A stretch of DNA of 12,558 nt. Source: an uncultured Odoribacter sp. (GTDB lineage Bacteria; Bacteroidota; Bacteroidia; Bacteroidales; Marinifilaceae). Positions 1 through 7,046 of this stretch are shown piece after piece (position 1 is the stretch's first letter; every line of letters starts with the position of its first letter). Location of the stretch: contig CAJJNP010000093.1 in NCBI GenBank assembly GCA_905193145.1, forward strand, positions 1 to 12,558, written 5' to 3'. The notes under the pieces are model-generated. The model made no database searches. It saw only the letters and a program-made list of their open reading frames with translations, and had not been told where the DNA came from. The position numbers and the translations under genes are program-made.

Positions 1-120
1 GGAACCCATACTGAAGCCCGTATTTTACATTTACACAAAATATTTTATAGTGCCATTATGTATGTTTTCGGGTATATCTATAAGAAAATGTAAACGGAAT
101 AATTCTGATGTTTATATAAC

Positions 121-164
121 ACAAACGAAAGGGATGACCGACAGCGACCATCCCTTTCGTTTGT
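121..164 (-). terminator. Strong stem-loop terminator after the kor operon
   Basis: Two perfect 16-base arms (121-136, ACAAACGAAAGGGATG, and its exact complement at 149-164) flank a 12-base loop. The structure begins 17 bp past the korB stop, where a Rho-independent terminator of the korAB transcript would lie. The U-tract on the minus strand is weak (GTTATATAAAC follows the stem). The arms are symmetrical, so the stem could also stop a convergent transcript entering from the left of the window. The stem is certain from sequence; the terminator role is inferred. Confidence 0.8.
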
Positions 165-181
165 ATATGTATTTAATAGGA

Positions 182-1192
182 TCATTTTACTTCCCAAGTG
201 TCGTTAGTCATAAGCAATTCATTGAAATTGTGATATTTCTTTTTGCCTTTCACTTCTTCGATTTGCTCCATAACTGCATCGTTGTATGTAGGAGCTTCCA
301 CATCACGAATTACTCCTAAAGCTATTGGGAACTCCGGACCTTCCATTAACGCCAGTTTTAATTGAAGGGTATTGTCCATACAATGAGCATCGTGTATCAG
401 AATGTCTTTTTCCGTAATCCCGTTTTCACCCAACTTCACTACTTTCAGTCCGAATCCTTGTTGCATCAATCCGTATTCTTTGTTCTCGCCGAATAACATT
501 GGTTTTCCGTGTTCCAGATAGATGGCGTTTTTGGCGCGTCCTTCTTTGGTCGCGACACTTTCATGGGTACCGTCATTGAAGATAACGCAATTTTGCAGTA
601 CTTCTACTACAGATGCACCTTTGTGATTAGCGGCAGCTTTCAAAACTTCCACGGAGGCAGCACCGTCAACGGCTACACAGCGTGCAAAGAAGCGGCCGCG
701 TGCACCGAAGCAGAGTTCGGCCGGATGGAAAGGATCTTCAACCGTTCCATAAGGAGAGGACTTGCTGACAAAACCACGTTCTGATGTGGGCGAATACTGT
801 CCTTTAGTTAATCCGTAGATACGATTGTTTAACAAGATCATATTAAGATCGACGTTACGACGGATGGCGTGAATGAAATGGTTGCCACCGATAGCCAAAC
901 CATCGCCATCTCCGGATACTTGCCAAACGGTAAGATCGGGATTGGCCACTTTGGCACCTGTAGCTACCGCAGCAGCACGTCCGTGGATGGTATGAAAGCC
1001 ATAGGTGTTTACGTAATAAGGCAAACGCGATGAGCAACCGATACCGGAGATAACGGCAATATTGTGTGGAGCCACTCCCAATTCGGCCATAGCTTTATGC
1101 AGGGAGTTCAGGAAAGCATGATCGCCACATCCCGGGCACCAGCGTGGTTGCCCCGATTTATAATCTTTAGCTGTATATACTGTTTCGCTCAT
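182..1192 (-). CDS. korB: 2-oxoglutarate:ferredoxin oxidoreductase, beta subunit
   Basis: This is the thiamine-diphosphate-binding beta subunit of the cytoplasmic 2-oxoacid:ferredoxin oxidoreductase, 336 aa. With the alpha subunit it converts 2-oxoglutarate plus CoA to succinyl-CoA and CO2, passing electrons to ferredoxin; in anaerobes the reaction may also run reductively. The TPP motif is visible as GDGD at residues 94-97, closed by NN at 122-123. Cysteines at 19 and 22 (CPGCGDH), 53 (GIGCSS) and 202 sit where family members bind a [4Fe-4S] cluster. The ATG is 3 bp after the korA stop, and a GGAGG ribosome site overlaps the last korA codons, so translation of the two genes is probably coupled. 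Length and motifs are normal for the family. Substrate preference for 2-oxoglutarate rather than pyruvate or another 2-oxoacid rests on resemblance to KorB proteins and is not proved by motifs. Confidence 0.93.
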   Translation of the reverse strand: MSETVYTAKDYKSGQPRWCPGCGDHAFLNSLHKAMAELGVAPHNIAVISGIGCSSRLPYYVNTYGFHTIHGRAAAVATGAKVANPDLTVWQVSGDGDGLAIGGNHFIHAIRRNVDLNMILLNNRIYGLTKGQYSPTSERGFVSKSSPYGTVEDPFHPAELCFGARGRFFARCVAVDGAASVEVLKAAANHKGASVVEVLQNCVIFNDGTHESVATKEGRAKNAIYLEHGKPMLFGENKEYGLMQQGFGLKVVKLGENGITEKDILIHDAHCMDNTLQLKLALMEGPEFPIALGVIRDVEAPTYNDAVMEQIEEVKGKKKYHNFNELLMTNDTWEVK

Positions 1193-1195
1193 TTC

Positions 1196-3046
1196 TTATT
1201 CCTCCAATAATTTAGTAAATGTATCTACAAGTTCTCTTGTAACGAAAGGCTGTCCTTTCACCTGATTAAACTGGTTGATATTCAGTCCGGGTACTTTCAT
1301 ACGCAGATATCCGGCAAACTGTCCCAGATTTTGTTCGGCTACGATAATTTTTTTGTATTTCTTCAGTACGTCTGCTGTATTTTTAGGCAGCGGGTTGATA
1401 TACTGGAAATGAGCAAGTGCCACTTTTTGGCCATTTTTACGCATATGTTCTACAGCGGAGTAGAGGTGACCATATGTTCCACCCCATCCTACTACCAACA
1501 GCTCGGCATCGGCATCACCCTGTACTTCCAGTTCGGGAATGCAGTCTGCAATCTTATCCACTTTGGCTTGACGCAATAATGTCATCTTTTGGTGATTTTC
1601 CGGTTCGGTAGAGATAACGCCGGTTTCATTACTTTTTTCCAGACCGCCGATACGATGCATGAAGCCTTCTGTTCCGGGAACCGCCCAATAGCGTGAACCT
1701 GTTTTCTCGTTACGCTGGAACGGTGTCCAAGTACCTTCCATTTCGGGAGTGACATAGGGCGGGTTTATGGCCGGATATTCATCCAAGTTGGGTAATTTCC
1801 ATGCAGCGGAACCATTAGCGATGAAAGCATCGGTCAGTAGTACTACCGGTGTCATGTGTTCCAATGCGATTTTTGCAGCCATATAAGCGGCATCAAAGCA
1901 GTTGGTTGGTGAAGTAGCGGCAATAACCGGCATTGGGCTTTCACCATTGCGTCCATAGAGCGCCTGTAGCAGGTCTGTTTGTTCTGATTTAGTAGGCATA
2001 CCGGTTGATGGACCTCCACGTTGTACATTAACAACAACTAATGGGAGCTCTGCGATGACAGCAAGGTTCATGGCCTCACTTTTCAGACATACCCCCGGGC
2101 CGGAAGTCGTAGTGACTGCAAGGTCACCTGCAAAGGCAGCACCTACCGCAGAAGCGCATCCGGCAATCTCGTCTTCGCATTGTACGGTCTTTATGCCGAG
2201 TGATTTGTGCTTAGACAGTTCGTGAAGAATATCTGTAGCCGGGGTGATCGGATAAGAGCCCAGATAGAGTTCCAGACCGGCCTTTTCTGCTGCTGCAATC
2301 AAACCGTAGGAGGTAGCTTTATTACCGTTTATGTCTGTATAGAGTCCTTTTGCCTTGGGACTTTTACTTTCTATCTTATAAGTAGAGGTAGAAGCGTGGG
2401 TATTTGCACCATAATTATAGCCATCGTTCAAAACTTTGATGTTAGCTGCTGCAATTTCCGGTTTCTTGGCAAACTTCTGGCGAAGCATATTTTCGGCAGC
2501 TTTAAGATTTCGATTGAACAGCCAGCAGACTAATCCTAAAGCGAACATGTTTTTACAACGTAGCATGGCTTTGTTGTCCAGACCGGAATCTTTTAGGCTT
2601 TCCTTACACATAGAAGATATGGGCACTTCAAGAACTTCTTGTTTGATACCTAATTCTTCGAATGCATTATTTGTCGTAAATTTCGCTTTTTCCAAGTCCT
2701 TTGCTCCAAAAGAATCAGAATCGGTAATGACCAGCCCTTGTGGTTTGCAGAATTTGATCTGCGTTTTTAGAGCTGCGGGATTCATTGCTACTAATACATT
2801 ACAACGATCGCCTGGAGTAAATATTCTGTTTGCTCCGATATGTACTTGAAAGCCGGATACACCGGTCAAAGACCCTTGCGGGGCACGAATATCTGCCGGA
2901 TAATCGGGGAATGTACAGATGTCATTCCCTACTGTTGCCGACACGTTCGAGAAGATGTTACCGGCCAGTTGCATACCGTCGCCGGAATCGCCGGAGAAGC
3001 GTACTACCACTTGCTCCAATTCTTTAACCATCATTTCGTCTGCCAT
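1196..3046 (-). CDS. korA: 2-oxoglutarate:ferredoxin oxidoreductase, fused gamma-alpha subunit
   Basis: This 616-aa protein is the partner of KorB. Residues about 10-205 form a gamma-type domain (start VVVRFSGDSGDGMQLAGN at 13-30), which in four-subunit enzymes is a separate protein. A short linker leads to the alpha pyrimidine-binding domain, with YPITPATD at 265-272, TTSGPGVCLKSE around 313-324 and QRGGPSTGMPTKSEQTDL around 342-359. The C-terminal transketolase-like domain spans about 510-605. The gamma-alpha fusion is the usual arrangement of Bacteroidota KorA. The ATG at 3046 puts the first domain immediately after a short acidic N-terminus, with no signal peptide, as expected for a cytoplasmic enzyme. 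It is the first gene of the operon; its end (LLEE, stop) encodes the ribosome site of korB. No separate ferredoxin-like delta subunit lies beside it, so electrons presumably go to free ferredoxin encoded elsewhere. Confidence 0.93.
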   Translation of the reverse strand: MADEMMVKELEQVVVRFSGDSGDGMQLAGNIFSNVSATVGNDICTFPDYPADIRAPQGSLTGVSGFQVHIGANRIFTPGDRCNVLVAMNPAALKTQIKFCKPQGLVITDSDSFGAKDLEKAKFTTNNAFEELGIKQEVLEVPISSMCKESLKDSGLDNKAMLRCKNMFALGLVCWLFNRNLKAAENMLRQKFAKKPEIAAANIKVLNDGYNYGANTHASTSTYKIESKSPKAKGLYTDINGNKATSYGLIAAAEKAGLELYLGSYPITPATDILHELSKHKSLGIKTVQCEDEIAGCASAVGAAFAGDLAVTTTSGPGVCLKSEAMNLAVIAELPLVVVNVQRGGPSTGMPTKSEQTDLLQALYGRNGESPMPVIAATSPTNCFDAAYMAAKIALEHMTPVVLLTDAFIANGSAAWKLPNLDEYPAINPPYVTPEMEGTWTPFQRNEKTGSRYWAVPGTEGFMHRIGGLEKSNETGVISTEPENHQKMTLLRQAKVDKIADCIPELEVQGDADAELLVVGWGGTYGHLYSAVEHMRKNGQKVALAHFQYINPLPKNTADVLKKYKKIIVAEQNLGQFAGYLRMKVPGLNINQFNQVKGQPFVTRELVDTFTKLLEE

Positions 3047-3154
3047 AATTTTACTTACTATTTTAATTTTAGGATCGACTTGTTGTATTCTTGCATAAAT
3101 ATAACCCTTGTGTTGGTCACTTTTGTATATTCATTTATTATGCAGAAGGTTTCG

Positions 3155-3186
3155 CAAAGGTCGTAAAGTTAAACGACTTAGCAAAA
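3155..3186 (-). promoter_or_regulatory. Probable korAB promoter, Bacteroides type
   Basis: Read on the minus strand, TTTTG (3182-3186) is followed after exactly 19 bp by GACCTTTG (3155-3162). The Bacteroides primary-sigma consensus is TTTG or TTG, 19-21 bp, TAnnTTTG; here only the first T of the -7 box differs. Transcription would begin near 3148, giving a leader of about 100 nt before korA. Spacing and location support it, but one mismatch in AT-rich DNA leaves room for chance. Confidence 0.45.
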
Positions 3187-3498
3187 TCTTTTTTAGTTTA
3201 TCTATAGCTGTCTATCAAAAGATTTGAAATATTGTTTGTATTGGACGTATATGTTAGTGTATTGGATAGGTTTCAATTTGTTTGTGATTCATTTTGTGTC
3301 ATATTGATATCGATGTTTGTGAGGTAAAATGACGAATTGTTGCAGTTTTTATGCAAAATACAATCTTTCTGCTACTTTTTGTTGTGTATTATCTTGCAAT
3401 GATAAGAATAAATCCCCTCTTTTCTAACTCTATTTCCTGAAATTGTTAATGCCTGCTTCCTTATTGTCCGGATACTTTATAAATCTATGCATTCTGTC

Positions 3499-3528
3499 TT
3501 GTTAAATCGATAGAATACATTATCTTTG
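3499..3528 (+). promoter_or_regulatory. tRNA-Arg promoter, Bacteroides -33/-7 type
   Basis: TTG at 3499-3501, a 19-bp spacer, and TATCTTTG at 3521-3528 match the Bacteroides primary-sigma consensus (TTG, 19-21 bp, TAnnTTTG) with no mismatch in the -7 box. Transcription should start near 3535, about 12 nt before the mature tRNA 5' end. The fit to consensus and to the downstream tRNA makes this the clearest promoter in the window. Confidence 0.8.
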
Positions 3529-3546
3529 CAACTAAAATTAAAAGTA

Positions 3547-3618
3547 GGTCCTGTAGTTCAACGGATAGAATAGAAGTTTCCTAAACTTTAGATAGGGGTT
3601 CGATTCCCCTCGGGACTA
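3547..3618 (+). tRNA. tRNA-Arg (anticodon CCT)
   Basis: A full cloverleaf can be folded by hand. The acceptor stem is GGTCCTG with CGGGACT, seven pairs if the terminal G-U and one internal T-G wobble are allowed. The D stem is GTTC/GAAT with an 8-nt loop, the anticodon stem GAAGT/ACTTT with loop TTCCTAA, and the T stem AGGGG/CCCCT with loop TTCGATT. The anticodon CCT reads the arginine codon AGG. The discriminator base is A at 3618, and CCA is not encoded, so the 3' end must be added by the nucleotidyltransferase. The odd point is the G1-U72 wobble at the acceptor end; the 5' boundary could shift by one base. A T7 run at 3653-3659 may help end transcription, but only a poor hairpin precedes it. 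Confidence 0.93.
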
Positions 3619-3923
3619 CTTATGAAAAGTCAATTATTGAGTTTCTATATAGTTTTTTTGAGTTTTACTTCCGCTTTTACTTTTCCCATTTTGTTAAGAT
3701 TATATTTAGCTTTTATAGATTGTTGTTTGTGTTTTTTCTCATGAAAACAATGGGACATTTGCAAGAATGTGTTTATAAATAAGTCAACTTTGAGAAATGT
3801 TTCGGAGGAGGAATTCTGATTGAAACAAAAAGGAAGAGTTATCTGAAACTATAGCTTAACTATAAAAAACAGATAACTCTTCGAATACAATCTTTTTTCC
3901 TTAAAGAAAAATGTTATAACTGT
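3619..3923. other. Spacer between tRNA-Arg and the PUL
   Basis: This AT-rich stretch of about 305 bp holds the PUL terminator stem-loop (3833-3882) and a T7 run (3653-3659) after the tRNA. The remaining part, about 3660-3832, shows no convincing gene. It is where traces of an integration event would be expected if the PUL entered at the tRNA, but no copy of the tRNA 3' end is visible in it. Confidence 0.55.
3833..3882 (-). terminator. Terminator of the susC-susD-GH85 operon
   Basis: Perfect 13-base arms (GAAGAGTTATCTG at 3833-3845 and its complement at 3870-3882) enclose a 24-base loop. That loop holds a second small stem (TATAG 3850-3854 with CTATA 3860-3864). On the minus strand the stem is followed by CTTTTTGTTTC, a U-rich tail typical of Rho-independent termination. 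It lies about 40 bp past the stop of the GH85 gene, marking the operon end. Confidence 0.8.
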
Positions 3924-6900
3924 TTATTTCTTTATCAGTTTTTGACTGCGTACAATATTTCCTTTTTGCATCTTAACGACATATATAGCCGGAGTGATGT
4001 CGGATATATCTGTAGAAGAAGGATTATTGGGCACATATTTAACTAACTGTCCATCAGTTGTATATATCCATGCTTTTTCTACATTGTTGAAATAAATCGT
4101 ACCTTCGGTAGTTGTTGGCCACATTGTAGAAATAACAGATTCACTGTCTTTCCAAACATTTTCAACACCATCCGGATTGTTATTCAGTCCTTCCGGTTCA
4201 TCAGCTTCACCTTGATCATGCATATCCGGTGCCGGTTCGCGCGAAGGATTATTACCAATAATTTCTACTGGAATATCCAAAGTGAATCCTTTAGCTGTAA
4301 ATCCGCAAGGGCCGGGGTGTGCAAACCATGCATCGGAGAACACAAGACGTAGACGACTTTCTCCTGGTTTTGCATCAGCAGGAATAGTAAATTTCTGCGT
4401 TACGCCTGTCGTTTGGAATTCAGGAGTTCCCTGTTTTACTGTGCCTAATTCAAAAATTGTTTCAGTGGCCGGTTCGTGGGACTTACTTCCATCTAAATCG
4501 ATATAAGCTTTTCCTAAGCAGAATTTTAACCCATCATCTAAATCAGCTGCTTTGAAGAAAAGTTCTACTTCTTGTCCTTGATTTACTTTCAATGTTTGAT
4601 CGCACATTGCATATTGAGTTCCGTCGGCTTGTGGAGCATCAGCAGTGTAATTAATATCTTCAACAGCACCGGTAGTTTTAAACTGTTCGATATAACGAAC
4701 TTCAATGGCGATGTCAGCACCTTCTGCGTTATAATTTAATGTAGACTCGCAATAAGGATCATTATTGAATGCAGGTAATTCAGAAGCGTTGCCACGACCA
4801 ATATGAATCCATTCTACGGGAGAATAGGTTTTTCCATCTACAGAAACCGAACGAATACCGATATACGGGTCATCTGTAGCAGTTTCAAACATAATATTAC
4901 CTAAATAAGCAGACCATGTAGAGGTACGTCCTATTTCTGAAACTTTACCATTTTCACCATTCTTATACATTAGCTGGAAATGGTCAATATTCACTTCGTC
5001 ATTGTAAATCAAACCATATTTAGCATTATCACTATTGTAACCTGTGGCATTTACTGCCCAATTCAGCTTCACAGAAAGAGATTGAGTTGTTTCTTCTTTC
5101 ACTTCTACAATAATACTTTCCGCATCAATCGGTGCAGGAGTTTTCACTGCGCAATCGTCAGTCAAAGCAAGTTTACCAATCAGCATATTATAGTTTCCTT
5201 CATATGTTCCTTTCACGCGAAAACCGATGTATTCAATTATATCACCACTATTAATACCTGAAAGTGCAATTTCCTTCTCTTCCCATGTCGGTCCATTCAG
5301 ATTACCTACAGGAAACTCCATCCATGTGTCATCATTAAATTTCTTTAGAATCACATAGAGGTTGGAAGCATTTGTACCATTTACACCAGATTTCAATGCA
5401 ACATTTGCTTTTGCATTACCACCGGATACGTTCAATTTTGCACGGTAGAGAACAACATCTGACCCTTTTGCTGTCGGCTCACCTGAAAGACGGAGAGCAG
5501 AACCGCCGGTATAAGCATCTTCGTGTGTAAATTCGGCATCAACGGCAGTAGAACGAGTCTTTGTGTTGGCATCATAAATTAACCAGCGATATGTAGGAAC
5601 TATATCCTGTTGTCCCATATTATACCAGCTACCAAATGTTTTCTTTCCTTTGTAGTTATAGCGTTCACCATTACCCAAAGAAAAATGTGTAGTGAAAGGC
5701 AAATCTCCTTGAATAGCAGTACGCTCAGGTACAAAATCAGCAAAACCAGCAAAATTAACCATTTGATTTGGTTTATCATCATTGTTGGATATTTCAAAAA
5801 TATTTCCACTGTTAGACAATGCAGGACGGTCAATTGGAGAACGTTTACCACCAGAAAAACCTTTTTCCAACAATTTCTGGTAATTACTTTGTAATTCCAT
5901 GGTATTGTCGCCAATGGCAAACTGGAAGAAGCGACTAATCTTGTGCTCACCCCACAAGCAAAGGCCAACTTGTTCAGCGCCATCGGCATGGAAGTTGGTC
6001 CATTGGCGATCCATACTGGCAATCCACACACCTTGATACAATCCCTCGCAGTCACCTTGGATAGCAATAGCGTTTTTCTGGGACATAGCTAAAGTTCTCG
6101 GAATATCATTAGCAGAATAATTCATCATAACCTCTGTTGTTCTACCATTTTCGTTGGCAAAATAATCAGCAGGATTAGTTAGATAAGATGGACCTCCATA
6201 CAGCCCAATGTGAAAACTATCAAAATTCAATTCTGCTGCACGTTTATAAAGAGCTTGATGAAAGGCTATTACGGTTTCATTGTTGTAGCCGGTATCTTCC
6301 CAATTGTAGTTAATACCATCTAAACCAAAGAATTTTAATACGTTGATAAAAGCATCGACATATCGGAATGAACCATCTGGATTTTTTGTAGAAATCAAAT
6401 TAATATATTCCGTAGCAGTCTGCCCACGACCACCGGTAGTATCAAAAAATTTAATTCCACTGAACATATCGGTACCATTCTTATGTGCAGCATCCGCCCA
6501 AGAACCTGGAGCTTGGAATGGAGAATGATTCCATGCCCCGTAAAGGTTTACATAGTTCCACATAGAAAAAGTATCATTATTGAATAAGGAACTAGGATAT
6601 CCTCCGACTAAATCGCCTTGACCAGTTGGCATATTCATCCACAAACGACGTTTTGCATATACCTCAGGAACCACATTTTTAGAAGCATCTTCAATAATGT
6701 CACGTGGACGAACATGCGAACGGGAAAACTCCAGATCTAAGTTAAATCCAGCTTCTGTCCATTCTTCCGCAGAAGGATAATTTCGACCTTCATTCATTGC
6801 TTTGACAAACAACTCCAAGATGGTAGATTCCTTCCATGGGGTAAAGTCGAACACTTCTGTTGAAGCCGAAGGAGGATAATCTGTCTTATCCTGTGCCGGA

Positions 6901-6956
6901 GCTTGTCCTGAAAGCAGCAACATGGCAGCCATGCTAAACAAAGTAAATTTCTTCAT
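3924..6956 (-). CDS. GH85 endo-beta-N-acetylglucosaminidase with Por-like C-terminal domain
   Basis: This 1010-aa exported enzyme is predicted to cut the GlcNAc-beta-1,4-GlcNAc core of N-linked glycans, leaving one GlcNAc on the protein. A signal peptide is visible at residues 1-21 (cleavage likely after APA); there is no lipobox cysteine. The GH85 TIM-barrel spans about 30-380, including GYPSSLFNNDTFSMWNY (119-135) and the active-site stretch GLDGINYNWED (211-221). There N218 and E220 match the N-x-E pair of GH85 enzymes such as Endo-A and Endo-M: Glu as acid/base, Asn orienting the 2-acetamido group. Beta-sandwich regions follow: about 400-605 (carbohydrate-binding-like), about 610-720 (fibronectin-like) and about 735-900 (GEVED-like, with FTIPADAKPGESRLRLVFSD). 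Residues about 930-1010 resemble a Por/type IX sorting domain (DITPAIYVVK ... KLIKK). It is last in the operon, 90 bp after susD. Family assignment is strong; fine substrate range (high-mannose versus complex) and final location are unknown. Confidence 0.88.
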   Translation of the reverse strand: MKKFTLFSMAAMLLLSGQAPAQDKTDYPPSASTEVFDFTPWKESTILELFVKAMNEGRNYPSAEEWTEAGFNLDLEFSRSHVRPRDIIEDASKNVVPEVYAKRRLWMNMPTGQGDLVGGYPSSLFNNDTFSMWNYVNLYGAWNHSPFQAPGSWADAAHKNGTDMFSGIKFFDTTGGRGQTATEYINLISTKNPDGSFRYVDAFINVLKFFGLDGINYNWEDTGYNNETVIAFHQALYKRAAELNFDSFHIGLYGGPSYLTNPADYFANENGRTTEVMMNYSANDIPRTLAMSQKNAIAIQGDCEGLYQGVWIASMDRQWTNFHADGAEQVGLCLWGEHKISRFFQFAIGDNTMELQSNYQKLLEKGFSGGKRSPIDRPALSNSGNIFEISNNDDKPNQMVNFAGFADFVPERTAIQGDLPFTTHFSLGNGERYNYKGKKTFGSWYNMGQQDIVPTYRWLIYDANTKTRSTAVDAEFTHEDAYTGGSALRLSGEPTAKGSDVVLYRAKLNVSGGNAKANVALKSGVNGTNASNLYVILKKFNDDTWMEFPVGNLNGPTWEEKEIALSGINSGDIIEYIGFRVKGTYEGNYNMLIGKLALTDDCAVKTPAPIDAESIIVEVKEETTQSLSVKLNWAVNATGYNSDNAKYGLIYNDEVNIDHFQLMYKNGENGKVSEIGRTSTWSAYLGNIMFETATDDPYIGIRSVSVDGKTYSPVEWIHIGRGNASELPAFNNDPYCESTLNYNAEGADIAIEVRYIEQFKTTGAVEDINYTADAPQADGTQYAMCDQTLKVNQGQEVELFFKAADLDDGLKFCLGKAYIDLDGSKSHEPATETIFELGTVKQGTPEFQTTGVTQKFTIPADAKPGESRLRLVFSDAWFAHPGPCGFTAKGFTLDIPVEIIGNNPSREPAPDMHDQGEADEPEGLNNNPDGVENVWKDSESVISTMWPTTTEGTIYFNNVEKAWIYTTDGQLVKYVPNNPSSTDISDITPAIYVVKMQKGNIVRSQKLIKK

Positions 6957-6995
6957 AATACAGAAAATTAAATTATTAAATAAAAATGATTTCTT

Positions 6996-7022
6996 GAGAG
7001 GGGAAGGATCCCCCCCTTTCTC
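6996..7022 (-). other. G/C-rich hairpin in the susD-GH85 gap
   Basis: Within an otherwise AT-rich 90-bp gap a short GC-rich block stands out, with a run of seven C at 7010-7016 (G7 in the mRNA). On the minus strand GAGA-AA-GGGG can pair with CCCCTCTC around a loop containing GGATCC. It lies roughly 40 bp before the GH85 start and has no U-tract after it. It may tune mRNA stability or the level of the enzyme relative to SusCD; that role is inferred. Confidence 0.35.
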
Positions 7023-7046
7023 TTATAAATAGTTTGGATTATATCA

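Larger units (their letters stand above)
3047..3546. other. Gene-free divergent region between korA and tRNA-Arg
   Basis: About 500 bp of AT-rich DNA separate the divergent korA and tRNA genes. It contains the probable korA promoter (3155-3186) and the tRNA promoter (3499-3528). In the roughly 310 bp between them (3187-3498) I see no open reading frame with protein-like composition, no strong hairpin with a U-tract and no repeat. A small RNA or a longer regulatory region cannot be excluded. Confidence 0.6.

Noticed and set aside
50..319. Plus-strand frame of 89 codons at the left edge.
   Set aside because: It runs through the kor terminator stem-loop and into the 3' end of korB, and its sequence looks like non-coding translation.
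2207..2849. Plus-strand open frames opposite korA.
   Set aside because: They are shadows of the korA coding sequence, with no domain resemblance and no ribosome sites.
3622..3744. Short plus-strand reading frame of 40 codons just after the tRNA, coding for a hydrophobic peptide.
   Set aside because: It has no ribosome site, starts 4 bases past the tRNA end, and its Phe/Leu-rich make-up is what T-rich DNA gives by chance.
5600..6067. Minus-strand 155-codon frame inside the GH85 gene.
   Set aside because: It overlaps the catalytic gene in another frame, and the GH85 frame has clear family motifs throughout.
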